A DNA stretch of 33,560 bases from Chromera velia. Its lineage: Eukaryota; Sar; Chromeraceae. A program made the translations under genes and the position numbers. The stretch covers positions 1 to 33,560 of the forward strand of contig JAHBMJ010001235.1 of the NCBI GenBank assembly GCA_018398765.1, in the 5' to 3' direction. The notes beneath the pieces were generated by a model that saw only the letters and a list, made by a program, of their open reading frames with translations, did not search any database and was not told the origin of the DNA. Below are positions 13,983 to 24,301 of this stretch, piece after piece (positions within the stretch are counted from its first letter, which is position 1; each line of letters opens with the position of its first letter).

Positions 13983-14872
13983 CACTATATGGTTAGGAGT
14001 AACTACCGGAGGTTTTGAGGGTAGCCTTGTTTACGATAAATTTGGTAACCGACGATTGGTAACTAGGGGGGTCCAGGGGGTCTACCACTACCATGGTAAT
14101 TAACAGCTGCGGGCCCCGGCATTCGACAAAAAAAAAATGTTTCAAAAGTTTTTTTACGCGAATGAACCTAGGTCTTACACTCTAAAGCTTTAAAGAAAGA
14201 AAGAAAGAAAAAAAAAAAGAAAGAAAGAGAGTTCGTCTGAGACTCTGACTTTTGTTTCTTTCCAGCTTTACTTGAGAAAGACTATCAATCAGATATGTCC
14301 CCTCTCTCATTCACATCAAAAGACTAGGTTGTTTACTAAACCTTTTATAAGCTTAATCGCACGTTTTATGAGACTCGTCTAGCACTTACTTTCATTCAAG
14401 ATCGAACCTAGGGTCGAACCTTTGATATAGATTCAATTTTTCTTTATGAAGTTAACAAAGTTCTAAAGAAAGAAAGAAAGAAAGTAAAAGAAAGTCAGCC
14501 TGAGTTTTCATTGTTTGAAGCTTTACAGTGTAGGACCTAGGAATTAACATGCACAATAAAATGATTCTGTTGATATGTAAAAAAAAAAAGAATAAAGTTT
14601 CTCCGGTTTGAAGGAAGGACTGAAGATGGCAGCCATATGTGACAGTCCTGCATATATGAAGAGGAGGACTCCAAGCAGGAATACTAGATTTACCGGGAAT
14701 TTTACCCACTAGTTTATCTAGCTTCAAAGAACGATTACCAGTGTTTTGGTTACCAAAACAACAGTAATCAATATAACTCTACATAATTACCATAACTACG
14801 ATTCTAGTTACCGCGCGGCTTAACGGCCACGCAAGTTACTGTCCTAATTTGGTTACTCCTAACCGTATAGTG
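13983..14872. mobile_element. 890-bp foldback DNA element with nested inverted repeats, TA-flanked
   Basis: The ends are inverted copies: the left begins CACTATATGGTTAGGAG and the right finishes CTCCTAACCGTATAGTG. TA flanks both sides (13981-13982 and 14873-14874). A second inverted pair lies inside: CCTAGGTCTTACACTCTAAAG at about 14168 faces CTTTACAGTGTAGGACCTAGG at about 14521, each side next to an (AAAG)n run. The whole unit could therefore fold into a long interrupted hairpin. No transposase frame is visible, so this is a non-autonomous element. Confidence 0.75.
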
Positions 14873-15037
14873 TAGCATATATGTGTGTCTTTTTGTTGGT
14901 GCGTGGGAGAGTGCAGATAGATAGGCGTGTTGTGACTATAGGTCAATTGCAGCGGCAGATTGATTCAATCAGGAGCGCGCGCGCACGGCAAGCGTCGATC
15001 AATATCATGGAGAGGCTCAGCATGCATACAGCATTTA

Positions 15038-16618
15038 TGGGAATTCTCAATAATAAATAGAGTTTATATGCAAAACAGCCTAAAAATGAACAAAACATGA
15101 TTTTAAGTTATAAAACATACTTAGAACTGAATTGCTTTTAGGTATGTGAACTCTTTATTAGTAGGTCTATGCATGCCAGCAAAATTTCTTCTTCTCCCTG
15201 CAGCGTGGACATGCAACCTTTCTAGCCAGAAGATGCAGACACCTAGTGCTCTGCAAACCAAAGCAAAATCTGTGTGCTTAGATATATTTTGCATGGCTAG
15301 CAGCTCCTTGTGGCCTTCCAACCCCCCGAGTGGCTTGCGGTACAGCTTGTTCTTTCACATATACTGTAACCCCACCACACTCCGTTATTGGCCCCCAGCA
15401 TCAGAAACAAGCACCGAGTACGTAAGCCCAGAGAAGAGGGAGGTCATAACTCCAGAAGCCCTCTTCATCATACAAAGAGGCTCTCCATTGCGGTCCCCAG
15501 TGATCAATCTGTATGATGAGAGTCTCTTCCTCTTTTTTCTGCAATCTATTCAAAAAGTATAAAAAATGATGTAACAAAACATAATAGAAACAAAAACAGA
15601 AATCAGGTTGTGACCAACCTCCATGTCAATCCGGGCAAACTAGGCTGCCCGCACAGGCGTTGTTCAAAATTTTGGGGGGATGCGATTCTCTGCTTTGGCC
15701 GCAAGCAGACACGCCCACCTCTTTGCTGCAAAGAGTGCGACTCCCCAATCTATTTCTTTTTTGATGTCCTTTTCTTAGTTTTTTGCAATAAACACAACAA
15801 ACACCCCAATAGAGTCTCTTTACATTTTTTTGAACCATGGCGTTATCCGACCGGGCTGTAAGTATACGTGCCTCAATGAGACTTCATTGTCTCCATAAAC
15901 ATGGGAATCAGCAACCTTCCCCGCTTCAGTTTCACCAAACGCATCCAAAACTTTCGGACTCCCTTTATAACTGCGAACAGTCTGGTACTTACTTATCTTT
16001 CCTGTCCCCATGTATCCTACCACTTCCCCTGGCTTCACTTTCCTTTGATGGAGCAAGGCATCTGGGGACATCAAGATCTTGAAAATATCCTCATCGGTCC
16101 ATACTTCTGGCAAGCTAAGCCCTTTCTGCCTCCCGCCCACCGAAAAAGCCTCCCAGATAGCACGCAACGACGTAAGAAGACTCATTACATCTAGTCAACA
16201 ACAGACTGAGTGTTTTTATGTGCCTGCCGGATGATGAAGCCACTTCAGATCTCTCAACCTCTCTTGCTCCTTAATTGACCACCTGACTCAATATTACATT
16301 TTCAGAAGCATTTTTTTGCCTGAAAAGTCTCTTTTTGGGGCGGTTCCAGCCGGAACAATCTTCAAGACTATCTTTCCGCTATTCTTTTTTTATACCGAAG
16401 GGCAAAGTATATTTAAACTTGTGTGAAAGGAGCTGTAACTAAAGTGAAGTGAGGAGACGTCCAATGATATCCATCTGCCAAAATGTAGATGGATGCTTGA
16501 TATGTGCATGCATCGACAATCAATTGCGCACGTTTGTACGCACTTATTTGAGTTAGCCTGACCTGACTTTGACTGAATTCACGTACAAAAAGTCTCTATT
16601 TATTATTGAGAATTCCCA
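15038..16618. mobile_element. 1.58-kb inverted-repeat element with decayed coding content, TA-flanked
   Basis: The terminal inverted repeats are perfect over 25 bp (15038-15062 and 16594-16618, beginning TGGGAATTCTCAATAA) and are flanked by TA. The minus strand holds coding-like pieces. The longest, 16185-15820, starts at an ATG and contains WTDEDIFKILMSP and KVKPGEVVGYMGTGK. Weaker pieces follow at 15838-15626 (Cys/His-rich) and 15560-15121 (with LYRKPLGGLEGHKELLAMQ), broken by stops and frame changes. I cannot match them to a transposase family. The perfect termini against broken coding content suggest a recently moved non-autonomous copy of a once-coding element. Confidence 0.7.
15820..16185 (-). 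pseudogene. Unrecognised 121-aa frame inside the inverted-repeat element
   Basis: The frame starts at ATG 16185 and runs to a TAG-type end near 15820. It has a balanced soluble composition with motifs PEVWTDEDIFKIL, KPGEVVGYMG and DAFGETEAGKVADSHVYGD. It could be the N-terminal part of the protein once carried by the element, since the frames downstream of it are disrupted. No DDE triad or zinc-binding pattern is clear. Function is unknown, and it may simply be an intact remnant. Confidence 0.35.
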
Positions 16619-17100
16619 TAATTCTTTTATATCTGAATTCTAATCTATCTGAATTATAATTTCTAGCATAATTTGATTCAGTTTTCTATTATTTTTTTTA
16701 TTACTTTTCTATATAACAATTTTTCTATTACTTTTCTGATATTTTTGGCAAAGTATGATTTTAAGTATCGAGGATCTTGAACCCTAGCATAGACCTGACA
16801 CTGCAATGACCGGTTGAATTAACTATAAATTGAACTAAAAATTAAAGTAGTAAACTGCTTTTGCTAGTGCTTTTGTCTTGGCTTTTGTGAAAAAACGATT
16901 CAAACAAACAGTGTGTAACAAATTGCATGCCTCGTGCGTTGTTGTTATATATTTGCTATTGAACATTAACTAGAAGTCTATATGTATACATAGTATATCC
17001 ATTTGTATACGACAGCTGCCGGAGAACATAGCGGTTAATTCGTTTAATGAGAAGGGTCCCGGGACTCCCGGGTCATTTATCTACGCTTTGTTTTCCTGGT
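16619..17100. other. AT-rich spacer
   Basis: Very AT-rich DNA with variants of TTTCTATTACTTTTCTAT around 16680-16740. I see no gene or element boundary in it. Confidence 0.4.
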
Positions 17101-17124
17101 CACACTCAATCTACCACCCAAAAA

Positions 17125-18015
17125 ATTCACTTACTTTTTCCCACACTCACTCACTCATCCAGTCATTCATTAATTCATTCAATCACTCCGAGTCACTCAC
17201 CCCTTCTCCGCCCCCCCCCCCCCNNNNNNNNNNNNNNNNNNNNNNNNNNNNNNNNNNNNNNNNNNNNNNNNNNNNNNNNNNNNNNNNNNNNNNNNNNNNN
17301 NNNNNNNNNNNNNNNNNNNNNNNNNNNNNNNNNNNNNNNNNCCCCCCCTCTCACCCACACACACAGACAGACTGATACATTTAATTTCACTCACTCACTC
17401 AGCCATTTACACTCACTCATTCACTGACTCACTCACTCACTCACTCACTCACTTACGTACTTACTCACCTTGAAGTTCCCCACTTACTCACCCACCCACC
17501 TAGCCACTGACTCACTCACTCACCCACTTACTCACGAGCTCTCTCAACCACCCACTCACTCACACTCACTCATTCATTGATTCATTTATTCATTCAATCA
17601 TCCATGCATCCATCCATCCATCCATCCATCCATCCACCCACCTTCACCCACCCACCCACTCATTCACCCGCACTCACTCACTCATTCACTCACTAACCCA
17701 CTCACTCACTCACTCATTCATTCATTCATTCATCCATTCATCCATCAATCCATCCATCCACCCACTATCACCCACCCACTCACTCACCCGCACTCACTCA
17801 CTCACTCACTCACTCACTCACTCACCCTCACTCACTCACTCACTCACTCACTTACTCACTCACTCACTCATTCACTCACTGACCCTCACTCACTCACTGA
17901 CTCACTCACTCACTCATTCATTCATTCATTCATTCATTCATTAATTCATTCGTTCGTTCGTTCATTCACTCACTCATTCATTCATTCATTCATTCATTCA
18001 TTCATTCATTCACCC
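17125..18015. repeat. Tetranucleotide field (CACT)n/(CATT)n/(CATC)n with assembly gap
   Basis: Nearly 900 bp are made of interspersed CACT, CATT, CATC and CACC tetramers. A block of 118 N (17224-17341) interrupts it and is bordered by poly-C on both sides, so the true length and order are not known. The open frames here are repeat artefacts. Confidence 0.95.
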
Positions 18016-18049
18016 ATACCGACCTACGCAGTCAGTCACTTTCAAAATT

Positions 18050-18237
18050 GTCAGGCAGGCAGACAGATACGCAATCGGACATGCAGTCAGGCAGTCCGGC
18101 AGTCAACATCAGTCAGGCAATCAGGCAGTCAGGATCAGTCAGGATCAGTCAGGATCAGTCAGGCAGTCAGGCAATCAGGCAGTCCGGCAGTCCGGCAGTC
18201 CGGCAGTCAGGATCAGTCAGTCAGGCAGGCAGGGGCA
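18050..18237. repeat. CAGTC/CAGG minisatellite
   Basis: Short units built from GGCAGTC, GGATCAGTCA and CCGGCAGTC repeat about twenty times. The block directly continues the tetranucleotide field. Confidence 0.85.
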
Positions 18238-18330
18238 AGCACAGACTGGCTTAGGCATGCATCTTGACCGATTGCTCCGTCTATCTCCGTCTCGAGCATG
18301 CTTTAATTCTCTGAATGCATGGGTTTTTGC

Positions 18331-18577
18331 ATGCTGATTGTCATTCCTGCGCCAAAACTTCAGCTGCAGCTGACCAAAGTCGCAGCTCATCGGCTAAATC
18401 TTTTCAAAAATGGGCTCATCGATCCTGGAGTCGACCATGCTGTTCAGTTCGTTACTTCTGCAGTGGTTTGAACTGTATACCTTGAATCATCATCGCATGC
18501 GTTCTCCTGTTGAGATTTGTCGAGAAGAAAACGGCCTTGACTCATCGGTCAATGTTTATCAAGTTCTGCAGGAGTAG
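18331..18577 (+). pseudogene. Decayed coding fragment, possibly retroelement integrase end
   Basis: Two overlapping frames read like one protein interrupted by a frameshift. The first, from ATG 18331, contains KVAAHRLNLFKNGLIDPG and stops at 18471. The second, 18464-18577, contains WFELYTLNHHRMRSPVEICR and ends at TAG. The H-x-x-x-x-S-P pattern resembles the C-terminal part of retroelement integrase cores, but the fragment is too short to be sure. The surrounding DNA is repeat-dense. Confidence 0.25.
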
Positions 18578-18684
18578 GGCAAGCTGTGTGGTAAGCTCCT
18601 CTGGAACGTTCGCTGCCATTGAGAGGCAGCAGTGAATTACATGATACTTACATCGAACGAGTGGGTAGCCGCTCCCGAGGGTAG

Positions 18685-18815
18685 CCGTGGAGGGCAAAAA
18701 TTGACTCACATATTGCTTCGTGGGGCCGGCATTGCGGGTGCAAAGAGGACGAATTGCAAAAATGACTCACACTTTGTTGTGTGAGACCGGCTGGCATTGC
18801 GGGTGTACCTATGGA
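18685..18815. repeat. Degenerate outlying units of the 55-bp satellite
   Basis: Two or three decayed units share GGCATTGCGGGTG and AAAATGACTCACA with the main array at 19572-22275. They lie on the other side of the inserted element at 18930-19571, so the array once extended further left. Confidence 0.65.
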
Positions 18816-18929
18816 AGAAGTGATGCCGGCATGCGTTGCCGATACATATGATGCATATACGTTAATTATAATTAATGAAGTACACGCATATCACATGCAT
18901 ATCGGTATATTTGCGTTGCGGGCCCGGTA

Positions 18930-19571
18930 TTATCACAGACACGGGGAATAAGATTTTTCCGTGTACAAAAGTCCGTGCGCAAAAGCCGCGTCCAAAAGTT
19001 TTTTGCTGTTAATTCCGAGACCTAAAAGACAATGCAAGTCTGCATGCTTGCAAGGGTTTTTAGTCCAGGACCACTCTAGGATGCGACAGATTCGAACGGC
19101 CTAGGTAGAATGCATAGGGGTGGGAGACTCCTGTACAGGAGATGCCCTGCAAGCCGCAGCCCCGCAGGCCGAGAGTCTGCCACAATACAATACAATACCA
19201 AATCCGTGCACGCGGAACAGCAAATTTCTGTGAGCGGATTTCCACGTGCAAAAGTTGTCTTACGTGCGGATTTTTGTTTTTAACGAGCCGTATGCAAAAG
19301 TTGCTGACGCTGTCTCTTCTCCTGACACACCTGTTTGAACTGAAACAAACATTTGCAAGCGGCCGCTTTCCTTAAACTTTTGTTCACGGATGCAACAATA
19401 TTTGCACGTGGAAATGCCGCATGCACACAATATTTGCATGCGGAATCGTGTAACATTTGTGCGCGGAATCTCAAATCTGTGCAGACGGATTTTCGGCCAA
19501 AACTTTTGCACGCGGCTTTTGTGCACAGACTTTTGTACATAGAAAAATTTCATTCCCCGTGTCTGTGATAA
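18930..19571. mobile_element. 642-bp foldback element inserted in the satellite, with subterminal repeats
   Basis: The ends are inverted copies over about 73 bp with roughly seven mismatches, beginning TTATCACAGACACGGGGAAT. TA flanks both sides (18928-18929 and 19572-19573). Removing the element and one TA leaves GGTATTGCTGATG, exactly the sequence of a satellite unit. Inside both ends lie tandem copies of a motif close to CTTTTGYRCGCGG, inverted between the two sides, and more relaxed copies continue through the right half (19380-19540). Subterminal repeats of this kind are typical transposase-binding arrays. No coding frame for a transposase is present. Confidence 0.8.
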
Positions 19572-22275
19572 TATTGCTGATGCACGGACGACAAAAAATG
19601 ACTGATATCCTGTTGTGTGGGGCCGGTATTGCTGATGCACGGACGACAAAAAATGACTCACACACTGATGTGTGGGGCCGGCATTGCGGGTACACGGACG
19701 ATAAAAAATGGCTCACATCCTGTTGTGTGGAGCCGGTATTGTAGGTGCACGGACGACAAAAACTGATTCATATCCTGTTGTGTGGGGCCGGTATTGTTGG
19801 TGCACGGACGACAAAAACTGACTCATATCCTGTTGTGTGGGGCTGGTATTGTTGGTGCACGGACAACAAAAAATGACTCATATCCTGTTGACAGGCTGTT
19901 GTGTGGGGCCGGTATTGCTGATGCGCGGACAACAAAAAATGACTCACACACTGATATGTGGGGCCGGCATTGTTAATACGGGGATGACAAAAAAATACTC
20001 ACACACTGTTGTGTGGGGCCAGCATTGCGGGTACACGGAAGACAAAAAATGACTTATATCCTATTGTGTAGAGCCAGCATTGCAGGTACACGGACGACAA
20101 AAAATGATTCATATCCTGTTGTGTGGGGCCGGTATTGCTGATGCACGGACGACAAAAAATGACTCACACACTGTTGTGTGGGGCCGGCATTGCGGGTACA
20201 CGGACGACAAAAAATGACTGACATCCTGTTGTGTGGGGCCGGCATTGCGGGTACACGGACGACAAAAAATGGCTCACATCCTGTTGTGTGGGGCCGGTAT
20301 TGTTGGTGCACGGATGACAAAAACTGACTCATATCCTGTTGTGTGGGGCCAGCATTGTTGGTGTACGGACAACAAAAAATGACTCATATCCTGTTGTGTG
20401 GGGCCGGTATTACTGATGCGCGGACGACAAAAAATGACTCATACACTGATGTGTGGGGCCGGTATTGTTAGTACGGGGATGACAAAAAATTACTTATACA
20501 CTGTTGTGTGGGGCCAGCATTGCGGGTACACGGAAGACAAAAAATGATTCATATCCTGTTGTGTAGGACCAGCATTGCAGGTATACGGAAGATAAAAAAT
20601 GACTCATATCCTGTTGTGTGGGGCCGGTATTGCTGATATGTGGACAACAAAAAATGATCACACACTGATGTGTGGGGCCAGTATTGTTGGTGTGGGGATG
20701 ACAAAAAATGACTCACACATTGTTGTGTGGGGCCAGCATTGCAGGTATACATGGAAGACAAAAAATAACTCACACACTGTTATGTATGGCCGGCGTTGCT
20801 AATACGTGGAAGACAAAAAATAACTAATATCCTTTTCTATGGGGCCGGCATTGTTGGTGCACCGATGACAAAAACTGATTCACACACTGTTATGTGCGGC
20901 CACTATTGCGGGTACACGGAAGACAAAAAATGACTCATACACTGTTATGTGGGGCCAGCATTGTGGGTACACAGAAGATAAAAAATGACTCATATCTTGT
21001 TGTGTAGGGCCAGCATTGCGGGTACACAGAAAACAAAAAATGACTCATATCCTATTGTGTGGGGCCAGTATTGCTGATGCACGGACGATAAAAAATGACT
21101 CATACACTGTTGTGTGGGGCCAGCATTGTGGGTATACGGACGACAAAAAATGGCTTACATCCTGTTGTGTGGGGCCGGTATTGTTGGTGCACGGATGACA
21201 AAAACTGATTCATATCCTGTTGTGTGGGGCCAGCATTGTTGGTGCACGGACAACAAAAAATGACTCATATCCTGTTGTGTGGGGCCGGTATTGCTGATGC
21301 GCGGACGACAAAAAATGACTCACACACTGATGTGTGGGGCCGGCATTGTTAGTACGGGGATGACAAAAAATTACTCACACACTGTTGTGTGGGGCCAGCA
21401 TTGCGGGTATACGGAAGACAAAAAATGATTCATATCCTGTTATGTAGGACCAGCATTGCGGGTATACGGAAGACAAAAAATGATTCATATCCTGTTGTGT
21501 GGGGCCGGTATTGCTGATATGTGGACAACAAAAAATGACTCACACACTGATGTGTGGGGCCGGTATTGTTGGTGCGGGGATGACAAAAAATGACTCACAC
21601 ATTGTTGTGTGGGGCCAGCATTGCGGGTATACATGGAAAACAAAAAATAACTTACACACTGTTATGTATGGCCGGCGTTGCTAATATGTAGAAGACAAAA
21701 AATAACTAATATCCTTTTGTATGGGGCCGGCATTGTTGGTGCACCGATGACAAAAACTGATTCACACACTGTTATGTGCGGCCACTATTGCGGGTACACG
21801 GAAGACAAAAAATGACTCATACACTGTTATGTGGGGCCAGCATTACGGGTATATAGAAGATAAAAAATGACTCATATCCTGTTGTGTAGGGCCAGCATTG
21901 CGGGTACACGGAAAACAAAAAATGACTCATATCCTGTTGTATAGGGCCAGCATTGCGGGTACACAGAAGACAAAAAATGATTCACATCCTGTTGTGTGGG
22001 GCTGGTATTACTGATGCACAGATAACAAAAAATGACTAATATCCTGCATGTTGTGTGGGGCTGGTATTGTTAGTGCACGGACGATAAAAAATGACTCACA
22101 CACTGTTGTGTGGGGCCGGTATTGCTGATGCGCGGACAACAAAAAAAAACTTATACACTGTTGTGTAGGGCCGGCATTATGAGGGCACAGAACATAAAAA
22201 ATGACTCATAAGTGGGGCTACATGGTATTGTGGGTACACAGACAACAAAAAATGACTCACACTCTGTTGTGTGGG
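19572..22275. repeat. Satellite array, 55-bp unit, about 48 copies, higher-order structure
   Basis: The unit runs GGGGCCGGYATTGYKG, then a GCACGGACGACAAAAAATGA core, then CTCAYAYMCTGTTGTGT. Copies differ at a few fixed positions (GCTGATGC, GCGGGTAC, GTTGGTGC; CATATCC or CACACAC), giving recognisable unit types. The order of types from about 20338 to 20895 recurs from about 21220 to 21778, a higher-order period near 882 bp (16 units). Open frames across it on both strands follow the unit and are not genes. Confidence 0.9.
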
Positions 22276-23200
22276 GATGTGTAGGGTCTTTGCAAAGCTG
22301 GTATGGGCTAAAGAACGGCATTGCTCAAGCCTCATGCATCATATACAGGGGATCTACTACAATTAAAAATATTTTTACTTAAACATGAGCTGATTAATAT
22401 TAAGCATCATACTATGATAGTACTGCATCTATAGTACTGCATGCCTAATTTTAATGCCCTGCGGCCCCTGCTCAAATAGAAAAAACCTAGGAAAAAACTC
22501 GTTTTCTATATTGAGACCGTACCATACCATATCTTTTTTCTATATGGAGTCCCCAAAGCCTTGTTACTGGCTTGGGATCTGGCGTCACCATATCGTTGGG
22601 TTTTAAATTAGGATTTAACCCCCACTCATCATCATAATCAGCATCATTATTATTATTATTGATCGGTCTATAGGCCATCATGCAATGCATGAGTCTAGAA
22701 CAATGCTGTATTGCCCCTTTGCCAGACCTGCATCACTCATCGGGGTGGGACTGCTGTCTGCTAGCTAAAACCCGGCGCCTGAATCATGACACTTAATCGA
22801 TTTAAGTGCCGTCCCTCACTATAGAAGGCTGCGACAGTCAAACCAATCCAAACCATCATCATACCAGTATACATAATATAATTACTAGTATAATTAAGCT
22901 ACGGCGTATCAATATAAACAACCTACTAACATCCCGGGGTAGTACAACTTGATCTTTATCTCTTCCCAAAAAACTTAGCAAAAAACAAAAAACTTTGTAT
23001 AAATAATTAAGAATAGTATTGGGGTTAGGCATCCTCTACCTAATTAATGAACTGCGGGCCTCCGACAGGGACCACAGGCAAAACACGGAACATATTAAAT
23101 GCTATGTTATGTTACGCAAACTAACTATAACTTATAAAAAAAAATATATCAGTCATAACTATATATAGTGAGCAATAACAGATTCTAGAACAGATTGCCG
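22276..23200. other. AT-rich spacer, no supported gene
   Basis: This holds a short direct repeat TAGTACTGCAT at about 22419-22442, an (ATT)n run near 22645, and long A/T stretches. No coding signal or element termini were found. Confidence 0.4.
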
Positions 23201-23448
23201 TAAGGATGTAGGCCCTCAGCTAGTCATAGCTAGGATCAGCTCCTACATACGGATAAAGGTTCTGTCATGCATGGGTAGTTCTGTTATTTCTGTTCCGTAA
23301 GACAAACAACGGATGTCTTCATTAAGACTGCATGCTGCACAATTAATTCCCGGCCATACAGCATGCATGCATGCGCCCTACGTACGTTATGCACGCATAC
23401 TTCATTTCATCCTGACACAACTGCTTGTCAGACCTTCACAACGCTACG
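23201..23448. repeat. Direct repeat, copy A (about 248 bp)
   Basis: This copy starts TAAGGATGTAGGCCCTCAG and ends CACAACGCTACG. It matches the block at 25788-26091 in the same orientation with only scattered substitutions, except for about 55 bp present only in the second copy. The pair flanks 2.3 kb that contains the interrupted frame at 24302-25594. Confidence 0.85.
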
Positions 23449-24301
23449 TGCCCCCTCCCTCTAGAGTGGTATCCCGCCGCTTTATTAGCATGAGGCAATT
23501 TGATCTCAAAAAGGCGTGGTCTATATAGAATGGTCTCAAATCTATGCAAGTCACTTCAAGTTATTTTCTCCTTCTTCTAGCCTTTGCTGCTGATTAGGCT
23601 TATGATAACTGATTGTAAAGCAGGCTCTCTTTTCTTATATGAAAAGCGGGATGAAGAATCGTTTACAGGATTTGAACCTAGAATGCAGCAGCACATGAGA
23701 TAAACTGTTTCTTTGATTGGCTAATCCGTAGCCAATACAGCCACCTCTGCCTACTTCAACTCTTGCTCTCTCTTTTTTCTGATCAATCTAAATGTTTGCC
23801 TTATTTCAGCCATCATACTGTGCAAACAGAGTCTTCCTTTTCTGACCGTCACTCACTGTTAGCTCTTCTTCTTTTTCTCTCTTTACTCTGTCTCTTTACT
23901 GCATGCCACTTGTTTCCGTCTCCTCCCTTCTTTTCTTACCCATACCGTGTCCCCTTCCTCTAACGCCGCGTCCTGCGGCCGAGCAAAGGCGCGCAACGAT
24001 TGAAACGATCACCGAGAAAAAAAAATTGTTGCTCAACACAGATGACAAAAGTACAGACATGCAGACAGAACCAAACTGTTACAGACGCGAAAAACCAAAG
24101 CAACCGCGTATTAAAATGAAATAAAAGGATATAGATAGACAGAAAAAGAGAAGCGTTAGAATGCGACTGTGAATATATTCCGTCTTCAACTCTGGCTCAC
24201 ACACTTCACGATACACACACCCTTTAACGAAACGTTGTTATCGCATACTGTGCCTACGGTTCAGAGAAATACTTTTGGATGTATTCGTTATGAGACAGTG
24301 G

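Noticed and set aside
15626-15838. C-terminal Cys-rich domain of a piggyBac transposase
   Set aside because: The Cys/His spacing fits poorly, its place relative to the other pieces is wrong, and the TA flanks do not match the TTAA target of that family.
19572-22275. CRISPR-like appearance of regularly repeated units
   Set aside because: The whole 55-bp unit repeats with no unique spacers and the surrounding genes are eukaryotic, so it is a satellite.
23660-23750. Minus-strand tRNA or tRNA-derived SINE (GGTTCAAATCC like a B box)
   Set aside because: The T-arm motif is present, but no acceptor stem or convincing D and anticodon arms could be drawn.
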